Positions 17,714 through 25,097 of a stretch of DNA of 64,000 nucleotides are shown piece by piece. The position numbers and the translations under genes were made by a program. The stretch's first letter is position 1. Each line of letters begins with the position of its first letter. The stretch is from the NCBI GenBank assembly GCA_052148435.1, contig JBKQIF010000151.1:12294-76293 (forward strand), written 5' to 3'. The notes beneath the pieces were generated by a model. It had not been told where the DNA came from and did no database searches. It was given only the letters and a program-made list of their open reading frames with translations. Source of the DNA: JBEKYD01 sp052148435 (GTDB lineage Bacteria > Acidobacteriota > Terriglobia > Bryobacterales > Bryobacteraceae).

Positions 17714-19399
17714 ATGAAAGCAAACAGACGCCAGTTCATGCAGACAATGGGGACGAGCGCATCCGGAATTGCCGTTGCTGCAGCAGCGGTGTCCACGGGA
17801 TATTCTCGGGCACCCAGCAAAGGCAAGGATGGGCAGATTCTGCTTGTCGGCGACAATATCGCCGTAGTGAATACCCAGTACGGAAAAGTCAGAGGATACG
17901 TGCTCCGCGGAATCAATTACTTCCTCGGCATGGCCTATGGCGCGGATACCTCCGGGGCAAATCGGTTCATGCCTCCGCAGAAACCGAAACCCTGGACGGA
18001 TATATACCCGGCGCTCTGGTGGGGCAATTCGGCGCCTCAAGACATGGAGAATCGGTATGCCAACAAATACGGTTCATTCCGGGATCACTGGAACTATGAC
18101 GACGTAAGCGAGGATTGTCTCCGGATCAACGTCTTCACGCCTGCCATCAACGACGGTCAGAAAAGACCTGTGATGTTTTGGATCCATGGCGGCGGGTTCA
18201 CGAACGGCAACGGGATCGAACAGGATGGGTACAACGGCGAGAACTTCGCCCGCTTGGGTAACGCGGTTTTTTGCTCCATCAATCACCGGCTAGGTCCGCT
18301 GGGGTTCTGCAATCTTGCCGGCGTGGGCGGAGAAGACTTCGCCGCGTCCGGGAACGTGGGCATGCTGGATATTGTGGCTGCTCTCGAGTGGGTTCGCGAC
18401 AACATCGCCAACTTTGGCGGCGATCCAGGGAACGTCACCATTATGGGGCAGTCTGGCGGCGGCGCCAAAGTCTGCATCCTCACCGCGATGCCTTCGGCCA
18501 AGGGATTGTTCCACAAAGCCGTGGTATTAAGCGGGGCATCCCGTCGGGGAGGAGACAAGGCTTACTCCGAGAAGTTGGGCGCCGCAGTGCTGAAAGAGTC
18601 CGGGCTGAAGTCCACTGAGTTGCAGAAACTGCAGAGCATGCCCTGGAGAGATTTCTATGCCATTGCTACTAGAACGGAGCAGGCCATGGCCAAGGAACCG
18701 GGGCCCGGAGGCGGCATGACACGTGGATTCGGCCCCATCGTGGACGGCAAGATTCTGCCCCAGCATCCCTACGATCCCGAGGCTGCACCCACGGCAGCCG
18801 ATGTGCCGATGATCATCAGTTCCGTCCAGAACGAACAGTCGCCCAGTTGGGCTGATTCCTCTCTGGAATCGATCACACTGGAACAGGTTGTGGAAAAACT
18901 CAAGGAAAGAGCAGGTTTCGGCGCAGGCTTAGGCGACAAAGCGAAAGAAGTCGTCGAGTCCTATGCGAAAGCCTTCCCGGGCAAGAAACCAGTGGAAATC
19001 TGGTCGCTGGTCAGCAGCAACCGGCAAGGAGTGGTGGCGCTGGCGGATGTGAAATCGAAGCAGCCCGCCCCGGTATTTGTCGATTGGTTCACCTGGCAAC
19101 CTCCTTTATTCGACAACCGCATGCGGGCGTTCCATTGTGTGGATATCTGTTTCTGGTATTACAACACGGATCTGATGCTGACCCACACGGGTGGCGGCCC
19201 CAGACCAAGAGCGCTGTCGGCCAAGATGGCCGGCGCTTTGCTGCAATTCATGAAGACCGGCGATCCCAATGGTGGCGGGCTTCCCACCTGGCCCAAGTAC
19301 TCCTCGGTCAAAGGTGAAACCATGGTCCTCGATGATACCTGCGAGGCGAAGAATGACCCCGACAGGGAGGCCAGAAAAGCGCTGCCGCAATTAACCTAA
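17714..19399 (+). CDS. Exported type-B carboxylesterase (para-nitrobenzyl esterase family)
   Basis: A 561-residue esterase. The ATG at 17714 gives a Tat-like signal (NRRQFMQTMGTSASGIAVAA), so the enzyme is probably exported folded. Family motifs: VMFWIHGGGFTNGNG (oxyanion hole), SINHRLGPLGF, ALEWVRDNIANFGGDPGNVT and the nucleophile GQSGGGAKVC with Ser. A catalytic His candidate is in RAFHCVDICFWY. Length is normal for the family. Base composition differs from its neighbours: 18901-18960 has 33 G+C of 60, against roughly two thirds in most of the window, so the gene may have arrived from another organism. Substrate is unknown; a hydrophobic ester is likely. Confidence 0.88.
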   Translation: MKANRRQFMQTMGTSASGIAVAAAAVSTGYSRAPSKGKDGQILLVGDNIAVVNTQYGKVRGYVLRGINYFLGMAYGADTSGANRFMPPQKPKPWTDIYPALWWGNSAPQDMENRYANKYGSFRDHWNYDDVSEDCLRINVFTPAINDGQKRPVMFWIHGGGFTNGNGIEQDGYNGENFARLGNAVFCSINHRLGPLGFCNLAGVGGEDFAASGNVGMLDIVAALEWVRDNIANFGGDPGNVTIMGQSGGGAKVCILTAMPSAKGLFHKAVVLSGASRRGGDKAYSEKLGAAVLKESGLKSTELQKLQSMPWRDFYAIATRTEQAMAKEPGPGGGMTRGFGPIVDGKILPQHPYDPEAAPTAADVPMIISSVQNEQSPSWADSSLESITLEQVVEKLKERAGFGAGLGDKAKEVVESYAKAFPGKKPVEIWSLVSSNRQGVVALADVKSKQPAPVFVDWFTWQPPLFDNRMRAFHCVDICFWYYNTDLMLTHTGGGPRPRALSAKMAGALLQFMKTGDPNGGGLPTWPKYSSVKGETMVLDDTCEAKNDPDREARKALPQLT

Positions 19400-19405
19400 T
19401 TTCGC

Positions 19406-19423
19406 GTCCTGCTTGGGCAGGAC
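19406..19423 (+). terminator. Short hairpin just after the carboxylesterase gene
   Basis: GTCCTGC (19406-19412) pairs with GCAGGAC (19417-19423) around a TTGG loop, seven bases after the stop codon. There is only a weak T-run after it (CGTGTTCTCGG), so termination here is plausible but not certain. Confidence 0.4.
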
Positions 19424-19561
19424 CGTGTTCTCGGCCGTGATCATGATGCGCCGCGCCCGCCGCGTCGATGGCGCAGTTCGAGCGGCGCCGGCATGCGCGC
19501 TTCGCGCGACGCCGCGGCGGAAGAGGCCGGAGCGACGTGCACCCGGGTGTGTGGTGTACGT

Positions 19562-22426
19562 CTAAGGTTGGCGCGGCGTTGCGCTTTCCTGCTTGCGGTC
19601 CTGTGCTGCTAGTAGTCTGTCCAATCTGGAACGCGCGTCCGCATCCCGCGGATTGAGCCGGAGGCTTTCTCGGAAGGCTGCCTCCGCCTCTGTGGCGCGG
19701 CCCTGCTGAGCCAGCAGACGGCCTAGATAGGAATGAGCGGCCGAATTCAGCGGATTGAGGCGGATGACTTCGCGGAAAGCGCTCTCAGCCTCGGGTGCGC
19801 GGCCCTGCGATGCAAGCAGCATGCCCAGATAGCACTGCGCGGCGGAATCCTGAGGATCGAGCAGGATGACTTCGCGGAAAGCGCTCTCCGCCTCCGCCAG
19901 GCGGTTTTGTGCAATCAGCAGAATGCCCAGATTGTAGTGCGCGGCCGAATCCCGTGGATTGAGACGAATGGCTTCACGGTAGGCCGCCTCCGCCTCCGCC
20001 GCATGACCACCCTGGCCATCGAGAATGACAGCCAGATTGTAGTGCGCAGCCGAATCCAGAGGATTCAGACGGATGGCTTCGCGAAAGGCCGCCTCCGCCT
20101 CCGCCGCGCGGTTTTGCCGCGTCAGCAGAACGCCCAGATTGTAGTGCGCGGCCGAATCCTGTGGATTGAGACGGATGGTCTCCCGGTACGCCGCCTCCGC
20201 CTCCTGCAGCCGGTTCTGCTTGGTGAGGGCAATGCCCAGCCAGTAATGCGAATCCGAGTCCAGCGGACTCAGCCGGATGGCTTCGCTCAGGACTTGCTCA
20301 GCCTCCTCGACACGGCCCCGCCCGGCCAGCAGAACACCGAGCCGATAATGCGCGTGCGGATCCGCCGGATTGAGCCGGATGACTTCGCGGAAGGCTGCTT
20401 CCGCCTCCTGGGAACGCGTCTGCTGCGTCAGGGCAACGCCCAGATTGTAGTGCGCGCCGGCATCCAGCGGATCCAGGCGAATGGCTTCGCGATGGGCCGC
20501 TTCCGCCTCCTCGAAACGGCCCTGTCGCAGAAACACCAGGCCCAAATTCGTGTGTCCGCCCGGTTCCAGCGGGTTGAGCCGGATGGCTTCACGATAGGCC
20601 TTTTCCGCCTCGCCGAGACGGCCCTGTTGCAGAAGAAGAAAGCCCAGGTCGGTCGCACATGGAAGGCTCGAATAACCCGCCGTCCAGGCTGCTTCGGCCA
20701 CATCCGGGCGCTTTCTCTCGTATGCCGCAAAACCAACCGCGAAACAGTCGTGTTCGGATCGCAGGCGGCCGAGAGCGAGCTTCCAGGCTTCTTCCATCAT
20801 CGGGTATCCTTTTTTTTCCAGGTAATCGCCGAGATAGTCTTCCAGAGAGTAAGCCTCTTCCGCGCCGGCCGGCTGGCTTTTGTCCAGTTTCAGCAGGGCG
20901 ATGTAATGCGTGACGGGAGTCCGCGCGTCCTTGAGAGCCGCCGTGAAGACTTCCTCGGTCGGATCCTCGGCAGGCGCCAGGTCTTCGCAATGAAACTTGA
21001 ATAAGTCGAGAAGGTCGGAGCGGCGGATGGGAACGGTGAAACCCGTCCTGCGCCAGTCGTTAGCCGCCCGCACCGCCGCAACCATGGGCCGGCCGCCAAA
21101 ATCGTAGCGTTGCTTCAGCTCCGGGCCGGCAATCAACGACTCGCCCAGTCCGCGCCCGAGTTTCAGGTCGGGATACAGGGCGCGCGTCTGTTTCTCCTCC
21201 TGGGGGCTAATGAAATCTTCCAGCTTAATGATATGAGCCCGCTCCAAAACCTGCTGGCCGTCGCGGGCGATCACGTCATTCAGCCCTTTCCAGCGAATCA
21301 GCTCACGGCTTCTCATGGTTGCGACGATCCGCATCCCGAGTTCGCGCAGGGCTATGTCGACGAGGCGCGGAGTGAGCGTTCCTTTGTTCAGAAATCGATC
21401 GAGATCGTCCAGCCAGAGCACGGCGGGAGCTTGATAGTCCGCCAGATCCCGCACCATTTCGATAATCTTCTGAAGGCTCTCCGCCTCGTACGGAACGATC
21501 ATGGGCGTGGAAGGAGAGACCTGCCGCAAAGCTTCAAAGGCGGTCCGGGTCTTTCCCGCCTTTGCCTCACCCGCCAGAACTACGAAGGTGTCGCTCTTCA
21601 ATGCTTCCGTCAGTTCATGATCGAGGTCGCGCGGCACATAGGGAGGGTCTTCGCCCCTCGCTCTGTATTGGTCGAGGTATTCCGATCTTGAGACTCCAAG
21701 GTCATAACAATCGGCCCCACTGACTTTGGGAAACGGAAAATGGGCAAGGTCCGCCAGCGCGCTTCGACTGGCGAGGCAGACCTGGAACTCCGGCCATCGC
21801 TTGACAATGGCGTAAGCCGGGCAGGCGTATACGGTCCCGCCTACTGCCAGGGCTTCCTCGTCGTCGGCTCTCGTCGGGTTCCAGCGAATCAGCCCGATCG
21901 CCGCCCGCTTCGCGCCACACGCAACCAGGACAGGCGCGCCGCTCATGCCTTGCAAGGGCATGCGGTCGCCCGCCTCCTCGGAATGGATCTGGATTGCCGG
22001 CAATCCGTGAAAGATCGAGGTTCGGGGCGCAACCACGGTTCCGTGGATATAACTGACGTCGGGGCCATCCAGGCGCGGGTGTCCGCCGCTCACGAACGAC
22101 TCGCCGGCTTCCGCTTCCGAGCTCAGCGCGATCGGCAGCAGGTCGTCCGGCAGCGCTTTTTCCAGCTTGAGGACGGCGGCGTCGATTTCGGAATCCCCAT
22201 CGCGGTAGCTCGCCGCGAATTCAACCGGCTCGCTTCGCTGGTCCTCGCGAAGCCGGCGGAACCGCAACACCAGGGGATTGGCTCTGGCTACGCCGGTTTC
22301 CCGATCGCCCACCACGTGAAAGGCCGTCAAAGCGAGACTCGGCGTAACGGCGAAAGCCGTGCCTGCCGAAAGGCGAGTCCCATCGGCCTGCGTTTCCAGG
22401 ACTTCCGCTATGGCCTCGAGTGCCAC
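19562..22426 (-). CDS. Trypsin-like peptidase - P-loop NTPase - TPR protein (conflict/defence type)
   Basis: A 954-residue protein with three parts. Residues 1-230 are a trypsin-like serine peptidase with a full triad: His37 in LTAFHVVGD, Asp82 in SEIDAAVLKLE and Ser162 in LQGMSGAPVL. Residues about 260-560 are a STAND-like NTPase: Walker A GEAKAGKT near 290, Walker B APAVLWLDDLDRFL near 339, and RIVATMRSRE after it. Residues about 585-945 hold ten TPR units (for example AEAEAAFREAIRLNP). No signal peptide, so it is cytosolic. The start is GTG at 22426, with AAGGAAGG ten bases before it and 21 bp after the Trypco1 gene. Known logic of this class: TPRs sense, the NTPase switches, the peptidase cuts. 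The invader or trigger is unknown. Confidence 0.85.
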   Translation of the reverse strand: MALEAIAEVLETQADGTRLSAGTAFAVTPSLALTAFHVVGDRETGVARANPLVLRFRRLREDQRSEPVEFAASYRDGDSEIDAAVLKLEKALPDDLLPIALSSEAEAGESFVSGGHPRLDGPDVSYIHGTVVAPRTSIFHGLPAIQIHSEEAGDRMPLQGMSGAPVLVACGAKRAAIGLIRWNPTRADDEEALAVGGTVYACPAYAIVKRWPEFQVCLASRSALADLAHFPFPKVSGADCYDLGVSRSEYLDQYRARGEDPPYVPRDLDHELTEALKSDTFVVLAGEAKAGKTRTAFEALRQVSPSTPMIVPYEAESLQKIIEMVRDLADYQAPAVLWLDDLDRFLNKGTLTPRLVDIALRELGMRIVATMRSRELIRWKGLNDVIARDGQQVLERAHIIKLEDFISPQEEKQTRALYPDLKLGRGLGESLIAGPELKQRYDFGGRPMVAAVRAANDWRRTGFTVPIRRSDLLDLFKFHCEDLAPAEDPTEEVFTAALKDARTPVTHYIALLKLDKSQPAGAEEAYSLEDYLGDYLEKKGYPMMEEAWKLALGRLRSEHDCFAVGFAAYERKRPDVAEAAWTAGYSSLPCATDLGFLLLQQGRLGEAEKAYREAIRLNPLEPGGHTNLGLVFLRQGRFEEAEAAHREAIRLDPLDAGAHYNLGVALTQQTRSQEAEAAFREVIRLNPADPHAHYRLGVLLAGRGRVEEAEQVLSEAIRLSPLDSDSHYWLGIALTKQNRLQEAEAAYRETIRLNPQDSAAHYNLGVLLTRQNRAAEAEAAFREAIRLNPLDSAAHYNLAVILDGQGGHAAEAEAAYREAIRLNPRDSAAHYNLGILLIAQNRLAEAESAFREVILLDPQDSAAQCYLGMLLASQGRAPEAESAFREVIRLNPLNSAAHSYLGRLLAQQGRATEAEAAFRESLRLNPRDADARSRLDRLLAAQDRKQESATPRQP

Positions 22427-22447
22427 GATGGCCGTTCCTTCCTTATG

Positions 22448-22750
22448 TTATGCGGATCCCGACTTCCACCCGAGCGACACTTCAAAGCCGGCCGTGGTCT
22501 TCGCCCGCGCGATCAAGACTCCGGCCTCCGCTTCCAGGTCGAGCGAGAACTTGAGTTCCACCTCATTGAGCCGCCAGCCCGGCTGCTTCTGTTCGAAATG
22601 GTCGAGATGCTTGCTCAGCCGGTCGGCAATCTCCTGGAGGCTTTGGCCGATTTCGTCGATCCGACCCATAAAGGCCTCGGGAACGGCGGGTTTGGCGCTC
22701 AGATCGCCGCGCGCGCCCTTGGGCCTGACTTCCACTAAGATCTCAGCCAT
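22448..22750 (-). CDS. Trypsin-co-occurring domain 1 (Trypco1) protein
   Basis: A 100-residue protein starting MAEILVEVRPKGARG, with a helical middle (GRIDEIGQSLQEIADRLSKH) and a beta-rich end LNEVELKFSLDLEAEAG, VLIARAKTTAGFEVSLGW. The end pattern (EVELKF-L-L-AEAG-IA...F-V-L-W) is that of the Trypco1/CU044_2847 family, which by published comparative genomics sits next to trypsin-like peptidases in NTP-dependent conflict systems. Here it is directly upstream of such a peptidase gene, in the same operon. Its biochemical role is not established; it may be a sensor, adaptor or peptidase substrate. No clear ribosome site precedes its ATG. Confidence 0.82.
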   Translation of the reverse strand: MAEILVEVRPKGARGDLSAKPAVPEAFMGRIDEIGQSLQEIADRLSKHLDHFEQKQPGWRLNEVELKFSLDLEAEAGVLIARAKTTAGFEVSLGWKSGSA

Positions 22751-22765
22751 AGACTTGAGATGCTA

Positions 22766-22897
22766 TCACACGGGGCCATCACGCAGCGGCGCGGGCACCA
22801 TCGAAACCGGTAGAACGAAGCGCTGCGGATTGGTTTGCGGCCTGGCGTGGGAGAGGTGCTTGTCGAACCAGTCGAAGTCGCGTCGCGATTTCGAGCA
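22766..22897 (-). pseudogene. 3' remnant of an alpha/beta-hydrolase or S9 peptidase gene
   Basis: About 43 minus-strand codons end at TGA 22768-22766 and include SRRDFDWFDKHLSHARPQTN, which resembles the C-terminal end of prolyl-oligopeptidase-like hydrolases. Upstream of 22900 this pattern is lost and the opposite strand instead carries an ADOP fragment. The assignment rests on a short match and is tentative. Confidence 0.35.
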
Positions 22898-22911
22898 GGG
22901 CATGAACCGAG

Positions 22912-22992
22912 GAGCTGCGGTTTCACATCGAACAATACACGGACGACCTGGCGCGCTCCGGCCTGCCTCGGCAAGAAGCGGCGCGGCGGAAA
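22912..22992 (+). pseudogene. N-terminal fragment of an acidobacterial duplicated orphan permease (ADOP)
   Basis: Bases 22912-22992 translate to ELRFHIEQYTDDLARSGLPR followed by QEAARRKA. This is the cytosolic segment found near the N-terminus of ADOP-type MacB/FtsX permeases (ELRFHIEQ-TDDL-RSGL---EA-RRA). The remaining ~780 residues are absent; the fragment dissolves into GGAAAGCGGGTG repeats. A dead fragment of a gene family that is highly amplified in Solibacter-like genomes. Confidence 0.7.
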
Positions 22993-23203
22993 GCGGGTGG
23001 GACGGCCTGGAAAGCGGGTGGGAAAGCGGGTGGGACGGCCTGAACTAATACCTTTTCATCCGTTTGAAAAGGGGACGGAGCAGACTGGCACATTACCCCA
23101 AATCGTCGGCCGACGATAGCAGGCAGCCAATCCCAAAGTGCAAGTTCAGGCCGTCCCGTTTTCGCCAACCGTTTTCGCCAGTTCAGGCCGTCCCGTTTTC
23201 GCC
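22988..23203. repeat. Repeat island: direct and inverted copies of a GGGACGGCCTGAAC element
   Basis: GGAAAGCGGGTGGGACGGCC occurs at 22988 and 23021, with a shortened copy at 23009. The 14-mer GGGACGGCCTGAAC (23032-23045) recurs inverted at 23144-23157 and 23181-23194, each followed by CGTTTTCGCC. Between them are two perfect palindromes: CCTTTTCA/TGAAAAGG (23051-23072) and ATCGTCGGCCGACGAT (23102-23117). No gene is present. The arrangement resembles a REP-type island. Confidence 0.7.
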
Positions 23204-23348
23204 CCACAGAGCAGCAGAGCCGCAACCAAGGCTCCGGGCTGTCTTCGCGTTCCCGCGGAGCACGACAGGCCATGCTAACTCAGAAGGCGGCACTGGGGGA
23301 AAACTGAGTGGCATTGGGTTCCCAACCCGCCCCACGGCTTCTGGCCGC

Positions 23349-23371
23349 TGGTGGGGCGGTCCGCCCCACCA
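23349..23371. repeat. Perfect GC palindrome after the cbiO gene
   Basis: TGGTGGGGCGG (23349-23359) and CCGCCCCACCA (23361-23371) flank a single T. It lies four bases past the end of the cbiO gene and could serve as a terminator-like structure, or be another member of the GTGGGGC-type repeats (compare 9003-9033). Confidence 0.65.
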
Positions 23372-23375
23372 AGCG

Positions 23376-24176
23376 TCACTCCTGGCGGGGGTGAAGGTGG
23401 GAGTGGGAATGGGTTTCGCCGGAGGGGTGGTGGTGGCGGTGGGCGTGCACCAGGTTGGTGCGTTCCAGGAGCGCGCGGTCGGCCAGCACTTCGGCCGGAG
23501 TTCCTTCACCGGCGACGCGGCCGCGATCGAGGACGTAGCAGCGGTCGGCGATATCGGCCAGATCGCCGAGGTCGTGAGTGGCGGTGATGACGGATTTGGC
23601 GCCGCCGCCCCACTCGATCAGCAAGTCGATGAGCTGGCTCTGGCTGCGCGGATCGAGGGAGCCGAGGGGCTCGTCCAGGAGCAGGACGGCCGGGTCGAGC
23701 ACCAGCACGCTGGCCAGCGCCACGCGCTTCTTTTCGCCGCCGGAGAGGCGGTGGGGCACGCGGTCCTTGAGGTGCGAGAGGCGCAGGCGCTCCAGGATTT
23801 CGGCGACGCGCTGGCGGACTTCGGACTTGGGCCAACGGAGCTGCAGCGGAGCGAAGGCCACTTCGTCGAAGACGGTGGGGTTGAACAGTTGCACGTCGGG
23901 GTTCTGAAACACCAGGCCCACCTGGCGGCGGAAGCGGAAGGCGAACCGGTCGTCGGCGAAGCGTTCTTCGGTCAGCTCTTCGCCGCGGAACCGGACGGCG
24001 CCGGACTGGGGGAAGTACAGGCCGTCGAGGAGGCGCAGCAGGGTGGACTTGCCGGAGCCGTTGGCGCCCACCAGCGCCACGCGGCTGCCCTCGGGAAAGG
24101 CGAGGCTCAGGTTGTCGAGCGCGGCCAGGCTGTCATAGCGGTAAGTGAGCTTGGCGACCTCAAATAGCATGGTCAT
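23376..24176 (-). CDS. cbiO: Cobalt/nickel ECF transporter ATPase (CbiO/NikO)
   Basis: A 266-residue ABC ATPase that powers metal uptake with CbiQ and CbiM. Motifs: Walker A ALVGANGSGKST, Q-loop VGLVFQNPDVQLF, signature HRLSGGEKKRVALA, Walker B VLLLDEPLGSLD and switch His in TATHDLGDL. The start MTMLFEVAKLTYRYDSLAAL at 24176 fits the family; a longer frame upstream does not. The C-terminus is His-rich (HAHRHHHPSGETHSHSHLH), 10 His in the last 25 residues, which could bind or store the metal. It follows cbiQ by 87 bp, and a family 2 repeat sits in that gap. Confidence 0.9.
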   Translation of the reverse strand: MTMLFEVAKLTYRYDSLAALDNLSLAFPEGSRVALVGANGSGKSTLLRLLDGLYFPQSGAVRFRGEELTEERFADDRFAFRFRRQVGLVFQNPDVQLFNPTVFDEVAFAPLQLRWPKSEVRQRVAEILERLRLSHLKDRVPHRLSGGEKKRVALASVLVLDPAVLLLDEPLGSLDPRSQSQLIDLLIEWGGGAKSVITATHDLGDLADIADRCYVLDRGRVAGEGTPAEVLADRALLERTNLVHAHRHHHPSGETHSHSHLHPRQE

Positions 24177-24209
24177 ATTGGGTGGGCAGTGGGGTGGTGG
24201 CCACGGGCG

Positions 24210-24235
24210 ACAGACCACGGAATACGACGGTCTGT
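24210..24235. repeat. Family 2 palindromic repeat, copy 2
   Basis: ACAGACC (24210-24216) pairs with GGTCTGT (24229-24235), followed by CCCACTGCGGC. The repeat lies within the cbiQ-cbiO gap, inside what should be one transcript. Confidence 0.75.
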
Positions 24236-24263
24236 CCCACTGCGGCTGGATAGGTCATCGGGG

Positions 24264-25097
24264 TCACCGGCCCGCCCAGACAGCGGCGGCGGCCAGGCCG
24301 GCAAAGGCGGCCAGGGCGAGCCAATCGGCGGCGGTCATGCGGAAGTCGTCGAGCAGGTAAACTTCGCCGCGGAAGCCGCGCGCCTGCATGGCGAGGTAGA
24401 CGTCGCCACCCAATTGGAGGGTGCGGCCGAGCAGCACTCCGGCGCTGGCAACCGCCATGCGGCGGCGGTCGCCCGAGGTGAGCTGGCCCACGGTGCGGCT
24501 CTGGCGCGATTCGAACATTTCGTGCGCGGTTTCGACTAAGAGCAGAATATAGCGCGACGTCATCCCTAGCACCACGACGAATACCACCGGCACGCGGAAG
24601 ATGCGCAGGGCTTTCAAAACGTGCATCCAGGGTGTGGTGAGCACCAGCAGCAAAGCCAGGGTAGCGGCCGTCTCCGCTCGCAGCACCAGGAAGGCGGCCG
24701 TGGTCGCTCCCGGCGCGGTTACGGCCCAGCCGAGGGCGGGAATGCGATAGAGCGGCGGACCGGGCGTGAGAAAAAGGGCAGGCAGGGCGACGGCGCCGGT
24801 GAAGAACAGGGCGGCGATCCAGACGCGCGCGGCGAGCAGGCGGATGGGGATGAGCGAGAGGGCGGCCAGCAGGACCGCCAGGGCGAGGATGGCGGCAATT
24901 ACGCTCAGCCGGGTGGCCAGCACGCTGACCAGAATGAGCGCGAACAGGCCGGCCACTTTCACTCGTGGATCGAGCGATTGCAGCACTCCCCCGCGGCGCA
25001 CCGAATCCTCGGCCTCGAGGGTACGCTCGATAACCTGGTAGAGCCCCTCGATGGTGTGCTCGACGAAACCGCGGCGGCGCCGGTGGGCGGCGCTCAT
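24264..25097 (-). CDS. cbiQ: Cobalt/nickel ECF transporter membrane subunit (CbiQ/NikQ)
   Basis: A 277-residue integral membrane protein, the T-component that couples ATP hydrolysis by CbiO to the CbiM metal-binding subunit. It has about five hydrophobic segments (VKVAGLFALILVSVLATRLS, TAATLALLLVLTTPWMHVL and so on) and the coupling-helix type motif ALRIFRVPVVFVVVLGMTSR, plus MQARGFRGE near the end, which is the second Ala-Arg-Gly signature of T-components. Its ATG overlaps the cbiM stop codon (ATGA at 25097-25094), so translation is coupled. Confidence 0.88.
   Translation of the reverse strand: MSAAHRRRRGFVEHTIEGLYQVIERTLEAEDSVRRGGVLQSLDPRVKVAGLFALILVSVLATRLSVIAAILALAVLLAALSLIPIRLLAARVWIAALFFTGAVALPALFLTPGPPLYRIPALGWAVTAPGATTAAFLVLRAETAATLALLLVLTTPWMHVLKALRIFRVPVVFVVVLGMTSRYILLLVETAHEMFESRQSRTVGQLTSGDRRRMAVASAGVLLGRTLQLGGDVYLAMQARGFRGEVYLLDDFRMTAADWLALAAFAGLAAAAVWAGR

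Noticed and set aside
19600..20670. Regularly spaced DNA repeats looking like a CRISPR array
   Set aside because: The period is 102 bases and in frame with TPR units; there are no short conserved repeats with unique spacers.
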